Shown: positions 1 to 7,907, counted from the first letter of the stretch. The stretch is 64,000 nucleotides of DNA from Geomonas ferrireducens (GCF_004917065.1 NZ_SSYA01000001.1:1072550-1136549); one strand, 5' to 3'. Notes: generated by a model from the letters alone, not told the origin. Program-made: numbers and translations.

Positions 1-1143
1 ATCCCGCGCACCCTTTACATGTCGCTCATGGGGATACGCGACCTCTCAATCATCGACACCCCGCCGGTGGACCGGCTCGCCATTAAGACCTTCGTCTCCC
101 GCTCCTCGGACGAGCTGATCCGCGAGGCGGTGCTGAGGGAGCTTAGGCGCGGCGGCCAGGTCTTCTTCGTGCACAACCGGGTGCAGACCATAGGCGCCAT
201 GGCCGAGGAGCTGAAGCGCATCGTGCCGGAAGCGAAGATCGCGGTCGGGCACGGGCAGATGGCCGAGAAGGAGCTGGAGCAGGTGATGCTCTCCTTCATG
301 CACGGCGAGACCAACCTCCTTCTGTGCACCACCATCATCGAGAGCGGCCTCGACATCCCGACCGCCAACACCCTCATCGTGAACCGCGCCGACACCTTCG
401 GCCTCGCGCAGCTCTACCAGTTGCGCGGCAGGGTCGGCCGCTCCAAGACCCGCGCCTACGCCTACCTACTCATCCCGGGAGAAGGGTCGATCTCCACGGA
501 CGCGCGCGAGCGGCTGAAGATCATCCAGGAGCTCACCGAGCTGGGGGCCGGCTTCCGCATCGCCACCCACGACCTCGAGATCCGCGGCGCCGGCGACCTT
601 TTGGGCGCGCGGCAAAGCGGGGACATCGCAGCGGTCGGCTTCGAGCTTTACACTGAGCTCCTGGACGAGGCGGTGCGCACCTTGAAGGGGGAGGAACTCC
701 CGGAGCGGGTCGAGCCGGAGATCAAGCTCAAGGTCCCCGCCTTCATCCCGGAGGAGTACGTCAGGGACCCGAACCAGCGCCTCATGATCTACAAGAAACT
801 CACGCAGCCCGCCGACGAGGCGGAGATCGACGACATCAAGGAGGAGCTCGCCGACCGCTTCGGACCGCTCCCCCCGGCGGCGCTCTACCTCATCGAGGTC
901 ATGCGCCTGCGCGTCGGGCTGAAGCGGCTCCTCGTCAAGGAGATCGAGCTCGCCGGCAACGAGATCGCCCTCGCCTTCCACGAGAGGACCCCGGTTTCCC
1001 CCGACGCCATCACCGGCCTCTTACGCAAAGAGAAGGGAAAATACCGGTTTACGCCGGACTTCCGGCTCTACGTCCGGGTCGCCGACAGCTCCTTCGACGG
1101 GGTGCTGGCGGAGGCCAGAAATGTCTTGAAATGCTTAGTCTGA
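1..1143 (+). CDS. mfd: Transcription-repair coupling factor Mfd, C-terminal part (5-prime end outside window)
   Basis: The reading frame is open from base 1, so only the last 380 residues of a protein that is usually about 1150 residues are present. Mfd is an ATP-driven translocase that removes stalled RNA polymerase and recruits UvrA. The visible part has the end of the RecG-like helicase core: IESGLDIP and QLYQLRGRVGRSK are the conserved motifs V and VI of this family. It continues into the TRCF D7 domain, beginning near EPEIKLKVPAFIPEEY. The gene ends in TGA and is followed after 57 bases by a PpiC lipoprotein and a SurA-like gene. Identification is firm; only the truncation by the window limits it. 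Confidence 0.96.
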   Translation: MPRTLYMSLMGIRDLSIIDTPPVDRLAIKTFVSRSSDELIREAVLRELRRGGQVFFVHNRVQTIGAMAEELKRIVPEAKIAVGHGQMAEKELEQVMLSFMHGETNLLLCTTIIESGLDIPTANTLIVNRADTFGLAQLYQLRGRVGRSKTRAYAYLLIPGEGSISTDARERLKIIQELTELGAGFRIATHDLEIRGAGDLLGARQSGDIAAVGFELYTELLDEAVRTLKGEELPERVEPEIKLKVPAFIPEEYVRDPNQRLMIYKKLTQPADEAEIDDIKEELADRFGPLPPAALYLIEVMRLRVGLKRLLVKEIELAGNEIALAFHERTPVSPDAITGLLRKEKGKYRFTPDFRLYVRVADSSFDGVLAEARNVLKCLV

Positions 1144-1200
1144 TATGCTAGCGTTCACCGGATTGGAAATCATTTACGCAACTTATAAAAGGAGCTAACC

Positions 1201-2133
1201 GTGCAATTCAGCAAATCTGCCACCATACTTTTACTCGCTCTCTGCGTTGCCGTGACCGGCTGCAAGAAAGAGGCGGCCACCGGGGCGAAACAGGAAGGCC
1301 CGGGCAAAGGGGTCGTCCTCGCCGAGGTGAATGGCGCCACCATCACGGACAACGATTTCTACAAAGAGCAGGCCGCTCTTCCCCCGTACCTGAAGCCGAT
1401 GACCGAGACCCCGGAAGGGAAGAAGGAAATGGTCGACACCATGGTGGTGCGCGAGCTGATCATGCAGCAGGCACAGAAGGAAGGGATCGACAAGAGCCCG
1501 GACGTCGCCGCACGCCTGGAAGACCTGAAAAAGCGCGTCATCGTAGAGGCATTCCTGAAGAAGAAGGTCGAAGAGATCGGCAAGGTCACCGACGCCGAGA
1601 TGCAGGACTACTACAACAAGAACAAGGACAAGTTCCAGACCGGCGCACAGATCAGGGCGAGCCACATCCTGGTGAAGTCCGAGGATCAGGCAAAGGACAT
1701 CGAGAAGCAGCTTAAGGGCGGCGCGAACTTCGAGGACCTGGCCAAGAAGTTCTCCATCGACGGCGCAGCCCAGAAAGGCGGCGATCTCGGCTGGTTCGGC
1801 AAAGGCTCCATGATCCCCGACTTCGAAAAGGTCGCTTTCGGCCTGAAAGAAGGGCAGACCTCCGGCATCGTGAAGACCCAGTTCGGCTACCATATCATCA
1901 AGGTGACCGGCCAGCGCCCCGCCGGCCCGCGCTCCCTCGAAGAGGTGAAGGACCAGATCAAGGCGGCCCTCCTCCCGGAGAAGCAGCAGGAGACCTTCAA
2001 GAAACTGAAGGATGACCTGAAGAAGCAGGCGAAGATCAGCGTGAAGGAAGATGCGCTGAAAGGGCTCAAGGGACCTGAGGGTGCCAAAGAGGGCGCACAG
2101 CCGGCAGCCGGCCAGCCCGCCCAGGCGAAATAG
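1201..2133 (+). CDS. Peptidyl-prolyl isomerase lipoprotein, parvulin (PpiC) family
   Basis: A 310-residue exported folding factor. It begins at GTG, chosen because AAGGAG lies 5 to 10 bases upstream. The N-terminus is a lipoprotein signal with lipobox VTGC, so Cys21 is the likely lipidated residue. A SurA-type helical N-domain follows, then one parvulin domain at about residues 150-245, with ASHILVKS near the start and GYHIIKVTG at the end, both typical of PpiC. The tail is rich in Lys, Ala and Gln. It probably catalyses prolyl isomerisation and chaperones outer-membrane or secreted proteins in the periplasm. It sits between mfd and a second parvulin gene and is separated from the latter by a terminator-like hairpin. 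Confidence 0.92.
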   Translation: MQFSKSATILLLALCVAVTGCKKEAATGAKQEGPGKGVVLAEVNGATITDNDFYKEQAALPPYLKPMTETPEGKKEMVDTMVVRELIMQQAQKEGIDKSPDVAARLEDLKKRVIVEAFLKKKVEEIGKVTDAEMQDYYNKNKDKFQTGAQIRASHILVKSEDQAKDIEKQLKGGANFEDLAKKFSIDGAAQKGGDLGWFGKGSMIPDFEKVAFGLKEGQTSGIVKTQFGYHIIKVTGQRPAGPRSLEEVKDQIKAALLPEKQQETFKKLKDDLKKQAKISVKEDALKGLKGPEGAKEGAQPAAGQPAQAK

Positions 2134-2163
2134 TCGGAATCACTAGTAATAACCGAAACAGCC

Positions 2164-2194
2164 AACGGCCGGGCGCAAGTCCGGCCGTTTTTGC
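2164..2194 (+). terminator. Rho-independent terminator-like hairpin between the two parvulin genes
   Basis: AACGGCCGG and CCGGCCGTT form a perfect 9-bp stem around an 8-base loop, followed by a short T run and GC. It lies 30 bases after the first parvulin gene and about 35 before the second, so it could terminate or attenuate read-through. Confidence 0.7.
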
Positions 2195-2228
2195 ACAAAC
2201 GCCGCATGCGCGGCCATAGAGAGACACC

Positions 2229-3188
2229 ATGGCTAAGATCATCATGGCCTGCACCCTGCTGGCCCTCCTGGCAGTATCCCCCTTCCCCTCCCAGGCAAAA
2301 CAGATCAGCGGCATCGCTGCCGTCGTCAACGACGAGGTGATCACCACCCTCGACCTCGACAAGGAATACGCCCAGATGCTGAAGGAGAGCGAGAAGCTCC
2401 CGCCGGCGGAGAAGATGGGGCTCAGAAGCGCGGCGCTGAACCGGCTCGTGGACAAGAAGCTGGTCGAGCAGAAGATCCGCGAGCTGGACATCAAGGTAGG
2501 CGAAGATGAACTGCGCGCTTCTATCGAGGACGTCAAGAAGCAGAACAACCTGACCCAGGAGGCGCTGGAACAGGCGCTGGCCGCCCAGGGACTCACCTTC
2601 CCGCAGTACAAGGCGCAGTTGAAGGAGCAGTTGGAGCGTATGCGGCTCATGAGCCAGGAGGTCCGTTCCAAGATCCAGGTGGGTGAACGTGAGATGCGCG
2701 AGTACTACGACGCGCATCGCGACAGCTACGGCGGCGCCGAGACCTTCCACGCCCGGCACATCTTCTTCAAGCTCGATTCCAAAGCGAAACCGGAAGATGC
2801 CGCCGCCACCGAGAAGCTCGCGAACGACGTGCTCGCGAAGGCGCGCGCGGGCGAGGACTTCGCCGCCCTCGCCAAGAAGTACTCCCAGGATCCCGCCGCA
2901 GCCAAGGACGGGGGAGACTTAGGCAGCTTCAAGAAGAGCGACATGCTGCCCGAAATCGGCGACACCGTCGCCGCCATGAAGCCTGGCGAGGTGAGCTCCA
3001 TCGTGCGCAGCCCGGCCGGACTGCACATCATCAAGCTGGAGCAGAAGAACCGCGAGGCGGGCCGTCCCTTCGAGGAGGTCAAGGACTCCATCGAGGAGCT
3101 GCTCTACAAGAAGAAATCGGACGAGCGCTTCAACCAGTGGGTGAAGGACCTCCGTAACGCAGCCAGCATCGACATCAAGCAGCCCTAG
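2229..3188 (+). CDS. SurA-like periplasmic peptidyl-prolyl isomerase/chaperone
   Basis: A 319-residue protein with a Sec signal peptide (hydrophobic LLALLAVSPFPSQA, cleavage probably after QAKQ or SQA). The mature N-terminus IAAVVNDEVITTLDLDK is the conserved SurA_N opening. One parvulin domain spans about residues 172-275 (RHIFFKL ... GLHIIKLE). E. coli SurA has two parvulin domains; this protein has one, as is common in deltaproteobacteria. It is expected to chaperone outer-membrane proteins in the periplasm. Its pairing with the upstream PpiC lipoprotein suggests a shared task. A strong terminator follows 20 bases after the stop. Confidence 0.92.
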   Translation: MAKIIMACTLLALLAVSPFPSQAKQISGIAAVVNDEVITTLDLDKEYAQMLKESEKLPPAEKMGLRSAALNRLVDKKLVEQKIRELDIKVGEDELRASIEDVKKQNNLTQEALEQALAAQGLTFPQYKAQLKEQLERMRLMSQEVRSKIQVGEREMREYYDAHRDSYGGAETFHARHIFFKLDSKAKPEDAAATEKLANDVLAKARAGEDFAALAKKYSQDPAAAKDGGDLGSFKKSDMLPEIGDTVAAMKPGEVSSIVRSPAGLHIIKLEQKNREAGRPFEEVKDSIEELLYKKKSDERFNQWVKDLRNAASIDIKQP

Positions 3189-3208
3189 CCTCTACTCCCC
3201 AGAAATGA

Positions 3209-3249
3209 AAAATCCCCCTCGCCGGTCCGCGGCGAGGGGGATTTTTTTT
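3209..3249. terminator. Strong bidirectional terminator
   Basis: AATCCCCCTCGCC pairs with GGCGAGGGGGATT around a 7-base loop, followed by T8 on the plus strand and preceded by an A-rich run that serves the minus strand. It lies between the converging surA-like gene and the DnaJ-family gene. Confidence 0.9.
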
Positions 3250-3265
3250 GCCGGTGCCGGAGGGG

Positions 3266-4156
3266 TCAGAGCCCTTCCGCCGCCAACTGCTCCACCAGCT
3301 CGCGCTGGCGTGCGGTCAGCTTTTCCGGCACGTGCACCGCGACCCGCACGTACATGTCGCCGCGCCCCGCCCCGCCCATCAACGGGAAGCCGAGCCCCTT
3401 GAGACGCACCTTGGTGCCGGACTGGATGCCGGCCGGGATCCTGATCCGCTTTGTCCCCTGCATGGTCGGCACCTCGATCTGCCCCCCGAGGACCGCCTCG
3501 GAGAAGCGCACCTCGTGGTTCAGCACGATATCGTTACCCTCGCGTTGGAACAGGGGATCCGCGCTGACCAGCACGGTCAGGTAGAGGTCCCCGGAAGGCC
3601 CGCCCATGCGCCCCGGCCCGCCGCGCCCCGCCACCCTCAGCCGCGCGCCGTTTTCTATTCCGGCGAGAACCTTCACCGACAGCTCCTCGCGGGAGCCGTC
3701 GCGCATGAAGGCGACCCGCTTCTCCGCGCCGTCGTAGGCGTCCCGGAAGGTGACCTGGAGCTCCATGGAGAAGTCCTCGCCCCTTGCGGCCGGCCTGCCG
3801 CGGCCGCCGCGCTGGCGCCGCATGGCGTCCCCGAAGATGCGCGAGAAGATGTCGTCCGTGCCGAACCCCTGGTCGCGGAACATGTCGTCCACGTTGAAGC
3901 CCCTGAAGATATCCTCCTGCGAGAAGCGCTGGTGGAAGTTGGTGGAACCGAACTGGTCGAACTGCTCCTTCTTCTGCGGGTCGGAGAGGACGGCGTACGC
4001 CTCGTTGATCTCCTTGAAGCGCTCCTCGGCCTCTTTGTTCCCCGGGTTCTTGTCCGGGTGGTATTTCACCGCGAGCTTGCGGTAGGCCCGCTTGATTTCA
4101 TCGGCCGAGGCCCCTTTTTTCAGGCCGAGCACCTCGTAGTAATCTCTTTGTGCCAT
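3266..4156 (-). CDS. DnaJ-family co-chaperone without zinc finger (CbpA type)
   Basis: A 296-residue class B J-protein. The J domain is at the N-terminus ([12 protein letters not shown], then the HPD motif in KYHPDKNPG) and would stimulate the ATPase of DnaK. A G/F-poor linker (about residues 75-115) leads straight to the two C-terminal substrate-binding barrels. No CxxCxGxG repeats are present, so this is not canonical DnaJ. The start ATG at 4156 is preferred over an upstream in-frame codon because AAAGGA lies about 8 bases before it and [11 protein letters not shown] is the usual J-domain opening. It is divergent from an FAD oxidoreductase, with a sigma-70-like promoter between them. Confidence 0.9.
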   Translation of the reverse strand: MAQRDYYEVLGLKKGASADEIKRAYRKLAVKYHPDKNPGNKEAEERFKEINEAYAVLSDPQKKEQFDQFGSTNFHQRFSQEDIFRGFNVDDMFRDQGFGTDDIFSRIFGDAMRRQRGGRGRPAARGEDFSMELQVTFRDAYDGAEKRVAFMRDGSREELSVKVLAGIENGARLRVAGRGGPGRMGGPSGDLYLTVLVSADPLFQREGNDIVLNHEVRFSEAVLGGQIEVPTMQGTKRIRIPAGIQSGTKVRLKGLGFPLMGGAGRGDMYVRVAVHVPEKLTARQRELVEQLAAEGL

Positions 4157-4196
4157 AACGGAAGTCCTTTCAGTGATCCTGGGAATTGCTTCCCAG

Positions 4197-4225
4197 AATG
4201 TAATTGCTGCCCCCACTATTGTCAA
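4197..4225 (-). promoter_or_regulatory. Sigma-70-like promoter for the DnaJ-family gene
   Basis: Read on the minus strand: TTGACA (4225-4220), a 17-base spacer, then TACATT (4202-4197), 40 bases upstream of the start codon. The -35 is a perfect consensus match and the -10 matches 4 of 6. Confidence 0.65.
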
Positions 4226-4238
4226 CATGTTGTAAACC

Positions 4239-4267
4239 TTGACAACTCTGCGCGGGCGGGCTTATAT
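4239..4267 (+). promoter_or_regulatory. Sigma-70-like promoter for the FAD oxidoreductase gene
   Basis: TTGACA (4239-4244), a 17-base spacer and TTATAT (4262-4267), 39 bases before the start codon. It lies back to back with the minus-strand promoter; the two -35 boxes are only 13 bases apart. Confidence 0.75.
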
Positions 4268-4306
4268 AGGCTGCAATTAACGACCCTTAAAAACAGGAGC
4301 CGCCAG

Positions 4307-5506
4307 ATGAAGCAATTCGACGCCATCGTGATAGGAGCAGGGATCAGCGGTCTCAGTTTCGCCAGTCATGCAGCCGCCAAGGGACTCGACACCCTGGTCC
4401 TTGAAAAGAGCGATCGTCCCGGCGGATGTTTCCATTCACACCGCTTCCAGGGAAGTGCCGAAGGCTTCTGGCTCGAGCTCGGCGCCCACACCTGCTACAA
4501 CTCTTACGGCGGGCTGCTCGAGCTCATGGAGCGCCACGGGCTGATGCAGAGCATCCTTCCGAGGGAGAAGGTCTCCTTCAAGATGCTGGTCGGCAACGAG
4601 GTGAAGAGTATCCCCTCACAGCTATCCTTCGTCGAGCTTTTCACCTCGGCCTGGCAGCTCTTCACACTGAAGAAGGAGGGGGAGAGCGTCGCATCGTACT
4701 ACGGGCGCATCGTGGGGCGGAAGAACTATAAAAACGTCTTCGGTCCCGCCTTCAACGCGGTCATCTCGCAGCGCGCCGACGACTTCCCCGCCGACATGCT
4801 CTTCAACAAGCGTCCGAGGAGAAAGGACGTCATCAAGAGCTTCACCCTGAAGGGGGGACTGAACAGCGTCATCGACGGGCTCGTCGCCGCGCGTGGCATC
4901 ACCCTGCAGACCGGTGTGGAGGTGGTCCGCGTCTCCAAGGATGCGTCCGGCTATGAGGTGGAACTCTCCGACGGGACCGTCTACCGTGCGCCGAGGCTCA
5001 CCCTCGCCGCTCCGCCGCCGGCGAGCGCGGCGCTTGCCGCCGGCATCGCCCCCGAGCTCACCAAGGTGCTTTCCGCGCTCAAGCTGGAAACCATAGAAAC
5101 GGTGGGGGTGGCGGTTCAGAAGAGCAAGCTGCAGCTGCCGCTTCTGGCCGGTCTGATCCCGATCGGTGAGGAATTCTACTCCGCCGTTTCCAGGGATACC
5201 GTCGCCCACGACAGCTATCGGGGCTTCAGCTTCCACTTCAAGTCCGGGAAGCTCCCGCTGGATGCCAAGCTGAATCGGATTGCCCAGGTGCTGAAGGTCA
5301 AGCCGGAGGATCTCGAGCAGGTGGTGGAGCGTGAGAGCCAGCTCCCGTCGCCGGTGGTAGGCCACAAGGCGCTCACCGACGAGATCGACCGGCTGCTGCA
5401 GGGAAGCAGCCTCTACTTGACCGGGAACTACTTTGCCGGGATGGCGGTGGAAGACTGCATCGTGCGCTCGAGGAAGGAGTTCGAGAGGCTGGCGGCGACA
5501 CTCTAG
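4307..5506 (+). CDS. FAD-dependent oxidoreductase, protoporphyrinogen oxidase/amine oxidase-like
   Basis: A 399-residue flavoprotein. The Rossmann dinucleotide motif IGAGISGLSFASHAAAKG at residues 8-25 is followed by the acidic LEKSDRPGGC, binding the FAD ribose and pyrophosphate. A C-terminal GNYFAGMAVEDCIVRS is the second FAD contact found in amine oxidase and protoporphyrinogen oxidase relatives. The start ATG has CAGGAG 6 bases upstream; the frame stays open far upstream, but that part overlaps the DnaJ gene in antisense and is not coding. The substrate cannot be told from sequence; heme or carotenoid-type chemistry are possibilities. It is monocistronic, with its own promoter and terminator. 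Confidence 0.85.
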   Translation: MKQFDAIVIGAGISGLSFASHAAAKGLDTLVLEKSDRPGGCFHSHRFQGSAEGFWLELGAHTCYNSYGGLLELMERHGLMQSILPREKVSFKMLVGNEVKSIPSQLSFVELFTSAWQLFTLKKEGESVASYYGRIVGRKNYKNVFGPAFNAVISQRADDFPADMLFNKRPRRKDVIKSFTLKGGLNSVIDGLVAARGITLQTGVEVVRVSKDASGYEVELSDGTVYRAPRLTLAAPPPASAALAAGIAPELTKVLSALKLETIETVGVAVQKSKLQLPLLAGLIPIGEEFYSAVSRDTVAHDSYRGFSFHFKSGKLPLDAKLNRIAQVLKVKPEDLEQVVERESQLPSPVVGHKALTDEIDRLLQGSSLYLTGNYFAGMAVEDCIVRSRKEFERLAATL

Positions 5507-5533
5507 AGATTGGCAGGGATAGAAGAGAAGGCG

Positions 5534-5567
5534 AGCCCGCCTCCGCGAAAGTGGGGTGGGCTTTTTT
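5534..5567 (+). terminator. Terminator after the FAD oxidoreductase gene
   Basis: AGCCCGCC pairs with GGTGGGCT (one G-T pair), followed by six Ts. It also lies just beyond the stop codon of the converging M50-like gene. Confidence 0.75.
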
Positions 5568-5572
5568 ACCCC

Positions 5573-6103
5573 CTAAAGTCCCGCCCGCCAGAAATAGAAA
5601 CCCGCTGCACCGCCGTAGAGCAGCACCCCCGCAGGATTGGAAAGGGCAACCCGCACATCCTGCCCCGACGGAATCGAGCTGTAACTGAAAACGTAAATGG
5701 CGACGTACATAAGCAGGGTGTGCGGCAGGTCCGCGGGAAACCACGTGTTCCACCCAAGATACAGATAATAAGCGACCACGTTCAGCAAAAGCGGCGCAAG
5801 CGCCGAGGGTAGCGCGGAAATGGCCCCGGCGTTGCTGATGGTCACCGAACCCAGCACCCAGCGCCCCTCGCCTTCCCGCCGCGGGATAATGCTGAACCCC
5901 ACGGGCCTCCCACCGGTGACCGTGGCCACCACCAGGTGGGAAAGCTCATGCAGCAGCGTCCCCGGAAGGGCCCAGCAGATCTGCCATAGGGCTCCCGCCC
6001 TCCCGACCCGCGCCTGCAACACCGCCATCGCTATCACGAGCAGGACCCCGGCAAAGTGATGCCAACGCTCCGGGTCGCCCGCCACCTCCATGATGCCGCC
6101 CAT
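5573..6103 (-). CDS. M50-like integral membrane metalloprotease homologue
   Basis: A 176-residue, highly hydrophobic protein with about four or five membrane segments. PGTLLHELSHLV at about residues 47-58 contains an HExxH zinc-binding motif inside a membrane helix, as in site-2-protease and M50 families. A second metal ligand (NPDG-like) is not obvious; SNPAGVLLYGG near the end could be a degenerate version. GGAGGGGTGAG immediately precedes the start, and a second ATG four codons in is an alternative start. The substrate is unknown; the family often cleaves membrane proteins, but short members like this may only resemble proteases. Confidence 0.7.
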   Translation of the reverse strand: MGGIMEVAGDPERWHHFAGVLLVIAMAVLQARVGRAGALWQICWALPGTLLHELSHLVVATVTGGRPVGFSIIPRREGEGRWVLGSVTISNAGAISALPSALAPLLLNVVAYYLYLGWNTWFPADLPHTLLMYVAIYVFSYSSIPSGQDVRVALSNPAGVLLYGGAAGFYFWRAGL

Positions 6104-6173
6104 CTCACCCCTCCCATAAAACCGGCCACAGCATACCCTGAAAGGATCTAGCTGACAACCGCAGCCTTATCCC

Positions 6174-6201
6174 TTGCCATTCATACCCAGTCTGCTATGT
6201 T
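6174..6201 (+). promoter_or_regulatory. Probable sigma-70 promoter of the peroxiredoxin gene
   Basis: TTGCCA (6174-6179), a 16-base spacer and TATGTT (6196-6201), 37 bases upstream of the start codon. Confidence 0.55.
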
Positions 6202-6238
6202 TAACCAGCTAATGAGAACCACATCCAAGGAGGCAGGC

Positions 6239-6712
6239 ATGTCACTAGAAGGCCAGAAGGCGCCGGATTTCAGGCTCCAAGGGAGCGACGGGAAGGAACA
6301 TTCGCTGAAGGATTACGCGGGGAAACTCGTGGTGCTCTTCTTCTACCCCAAAGACAACACCCCCGGCTGAACCGCTGAAGCGGTCGGCTTTGCGAAGCTG
6401 CAGCCGCTTTTCCTCCAGTTGGGGGTCGTGTTGGTCGGTATTTCCAAGGATTCCCTGAAGTCGCACGAGAAGTTCGTCGCCGACTTCAAGCTCCCGTTCA
6501 CCCTACTCTCCGACCCGGACGCGTCGGTGATGAAGGCATACGGCGCCTTCGGTGAGAAGGTTCAGTACGGCAAGACCACTATGGGGGTGATCCGCTCCAC
6601 GGTGGTGCTCGCGCCTGAGGGAACCGTGATCAGGCACTGGACCAAGATCGCGAAGGCCTCTGAACACCCTGACAAGGTGCTCGATTTCTTCAAGATGCTG
6701 GCAAAAGGCTGA
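6239..6712 (+). CDS. bcp: Peroxiredoxin of the Bcp/PrxQ family, probable selenoprotein (Sec44 encoded by TGA)
   Basis: From ATG 6239 (AAGGAGG at good spacing) the frame runs to TGA at 6712, giving 157 residues, the usual Bcp length, if the in-frame TGA at 6368-6370 is read through. That codon falls exactly at the peroxidatic cysteine: YPKDNTPG-[TGA]-TAEA, where homologues have PGCT. Sequence on both sides is intact family sequence (GKLVVLFFYPKD before, GVVLVGISKDS and LPFTLLSDPD after). A hairpin at 6378-6409 fits a bacterial SECIS. The enzyme would reduce peroxides using selenocysteine at position 44. Position 49, often the resolving Cys, is Val, so it would act as a one-Sec enzyme. The alternative, a nonsense mutation, looks unlikely. 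Confidence 0.88.
6378..6409 (+). promoter_or_regulatory. Candidate bacterial SECIS element
   Basis: AAGCGG pairs with CCGCTT, and inside that GGCTT pairs with AAGCT around the loop TGCG. The loop starts 21 bases after the TGA and has G as its second base. This fits what is known of bacterial SECIS hairpins (short stem-loop 16-37 bases after UGA, with a G early in the loop). Confidence 0.6.
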
Positions 6713-6726
6713 ACCTGGACGATAAA

Positions 6727-6754
6727 AGGGGCGAAGACGGAAGTCTTCGCCCCT
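6727..6754. terminator. Terminator-like hairpin after the peroxiredoxin gene
   Basis: AGGGGCGAAGAC pairs perfectly with GTCTTCGCCCCT around a 4-base loop. There is no long T run, so termination may be weak or the hairpin may mainly protect the 3-prime end. Confidence 0.55.
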
Positions 6755-6798
6755 CATCGTCAGCAGAAGCGGAGGCGCGCGGACGCGGAGCCTGCCTG

Positions 6799-7170
6799 TC
6801 AGTCCACGTAGTTGTAGTTGGTTTCCGAATCCAGGATCTTCACCAGTGACTCTGCCGTGTACGGGAACTCTGTCTGTGCCTCCTCAACCTTTCTGTCAGG
6901 CGGCGGCGTCCAGTGCAACACCCACTCTCCGTCACGCTGTTCCCTCGTCACCCGCCCGCGGCATCTTGCTTCAAGAGTGCGCCACATCTCATCCTCGTTG
7001 ATCAACTCGAATCCGCCGATGTTTTCGCTCTCTTTCAGGTTCTGCAGGAATCGGTCAAGCAGGTCGAAATCGATGAAATCCTCCTCATTGCGCCACCACT
7101 TGATGAATACCATGTCGGGGTGAGCGTTCTTCGCATCTCTGATCTCTTTTACCAGCTGGTATCCTTTCAT
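6799..7170 (-). CDS. Hypothetical protein, 123 residues
   Basis: A soluble, acidic protein without signal peptide or membrane segment. I do not recognise the family. Visible features: MVFIKWWRNEEDFIDFDLLDRFL near the N-terminus with predicted helices, a Trp-rich stretch (GEWVLHWTPPPDRK) and an acidic C-terminus. ATG 7170 is preferred because GGAGGAGG lies 5 bases before it; an in-frame GTG two codons upstream sits on that ribosome site. Codon use matches the neighbours, so it is probably a real gene. It converges with the peroxiredoxin gene. Confidence 0.7.
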   Translation of the reverse strand: MKGYQLVKEIRDAKNAHPDMVFIKWWRNEEDFIDFDLLDRFLQNLKESENIGGFELINEDEMWRTLEARCRGRVTREQRDGEWVLHWTPPPDRKVEEAQTEFPYTAESLVKILDSETNYNYVD

Positions 7171-7370
7171 GGCCACCTCCTCCCGGCTGTCATTAACAGC
7201 CTCCTCCTGCCTGTTTACCGCCTATTAAATAGTACCCCCAGCGATATTTTTCCGCAACTAAAGGGCTTTTGGACGACACGCATCCGTGCCCTCGTGAAAC
7301 CTGCTTGAATTTCTGCAAATAGTGGATACACCTTATGAGGTTAACATGCCCTAACCGCGGGGGATACATC

Positions 7371-7907
7371 ATGAAAAGCACATTCCTTCTGCTAATCGCA
7401 GCACTCGCTCTGCTCCCCATGACGGAAAGATCCGCCGCAGCCGGCAGCTGGGGCCCGCTGGGTATCAGGGGCGGGGTATCTGCAGACGGCAAGGATAACA
7501 GCGCCTATCTCATCGAAGCATTCGGTACTTACCAACTCCCCTGGGGCCTGCGCAATAAGGCAGGTTGGGGCGTATGGACCGAGGCTGCCATCACGGCAGG
7601 GACTTTGAGTACAGAAGAAGACAACGGGTTCATCGGCACCCTCGGGCCCGCCTTCAGGTTCGGCAATCCGGACTTCCCCGTCGAGCTCGACCTTGGTGTC
7701 AGCATCGCCATCATTTCCCGCGACCGCTTCGGATTGAAGGACTACAACGGCATCCAGCAGTTCGTCTCGCACGCCGAGCTGATCTACCATTTCACCCCCG
7801 GCTTCGGTCTCTCCTACCGTTTCCAGCACATGTCCAACGCCGGTTTCAACGGCGGTCCGAACCCGGGCATCAACATGCATCTGATCGGGGTCGACTGGTA
7901 TCCCTAG
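7371..7907 (+). CDS. PagL-like lipid A 3-O-deacylase family outer-membrane protein
   Basis: A 178-residue protein with a signal peptide (LLLIAALALLPMTERSAAA) and an alternating pattern expected of a small eight-strand barrel. The C-terminal QHMSNAGFNGGPNPGIN matches the PagL signature, with the His and Ser of the catalytic triad in HMS. PagL enzymes remove the 3-linked acyl chain of lipid A in the outer membrane. The Glu that completes the triad in characterised PagL follows NPG; here the residues are Ile and Asn, as I recall for many acyloxyacyl-hydrolase-family members, so activity is uncertain. ATG 7371 is chosen because the signal peptide starts there. Confidence 0.78.
   Translation: MKSTFLLLIAALALLPMTERSAAAGSWGPLGIRGGVSADGKDNSAYLIEAFGTYQLPWGLRNKAGWGVWTEAAITAGTLSTEEDNGFIGTLGPAFRFGNPDFPVELDLGVSIAIISRDRFGLKDYNGIQQFVSHAELIYHFTPGFGLSYRFQHMSNAGFNGGPNPGINMHLIGVDWYP

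Noticed and set aside
3248-4306. N-terminal extension of the FAD oxidoreductase reading back through the DnaJ gene
   Set aside because: The part is antisense to a complete DnaJ-family gene; the ATG at 4307 has a ribosome site, a promoter upstream and begins the FAD-binding fold.
6239-6370. Peroxiredoxin as a pseudogene with a nonsense codon
   Set aside because: The only in-frame stop is exactly at the catalytic Cys, no other decay is present, and a hairpin suitable for Sec insertion follows.
6419-6712. A short separate gene starting at 6419, in place of a full-length peroxiredoxin
   Set aside because: The frame joins the upstream part directly once the TGA is read as selenocysteine, the start has no ribosome site, and the catalytic region would be missing.
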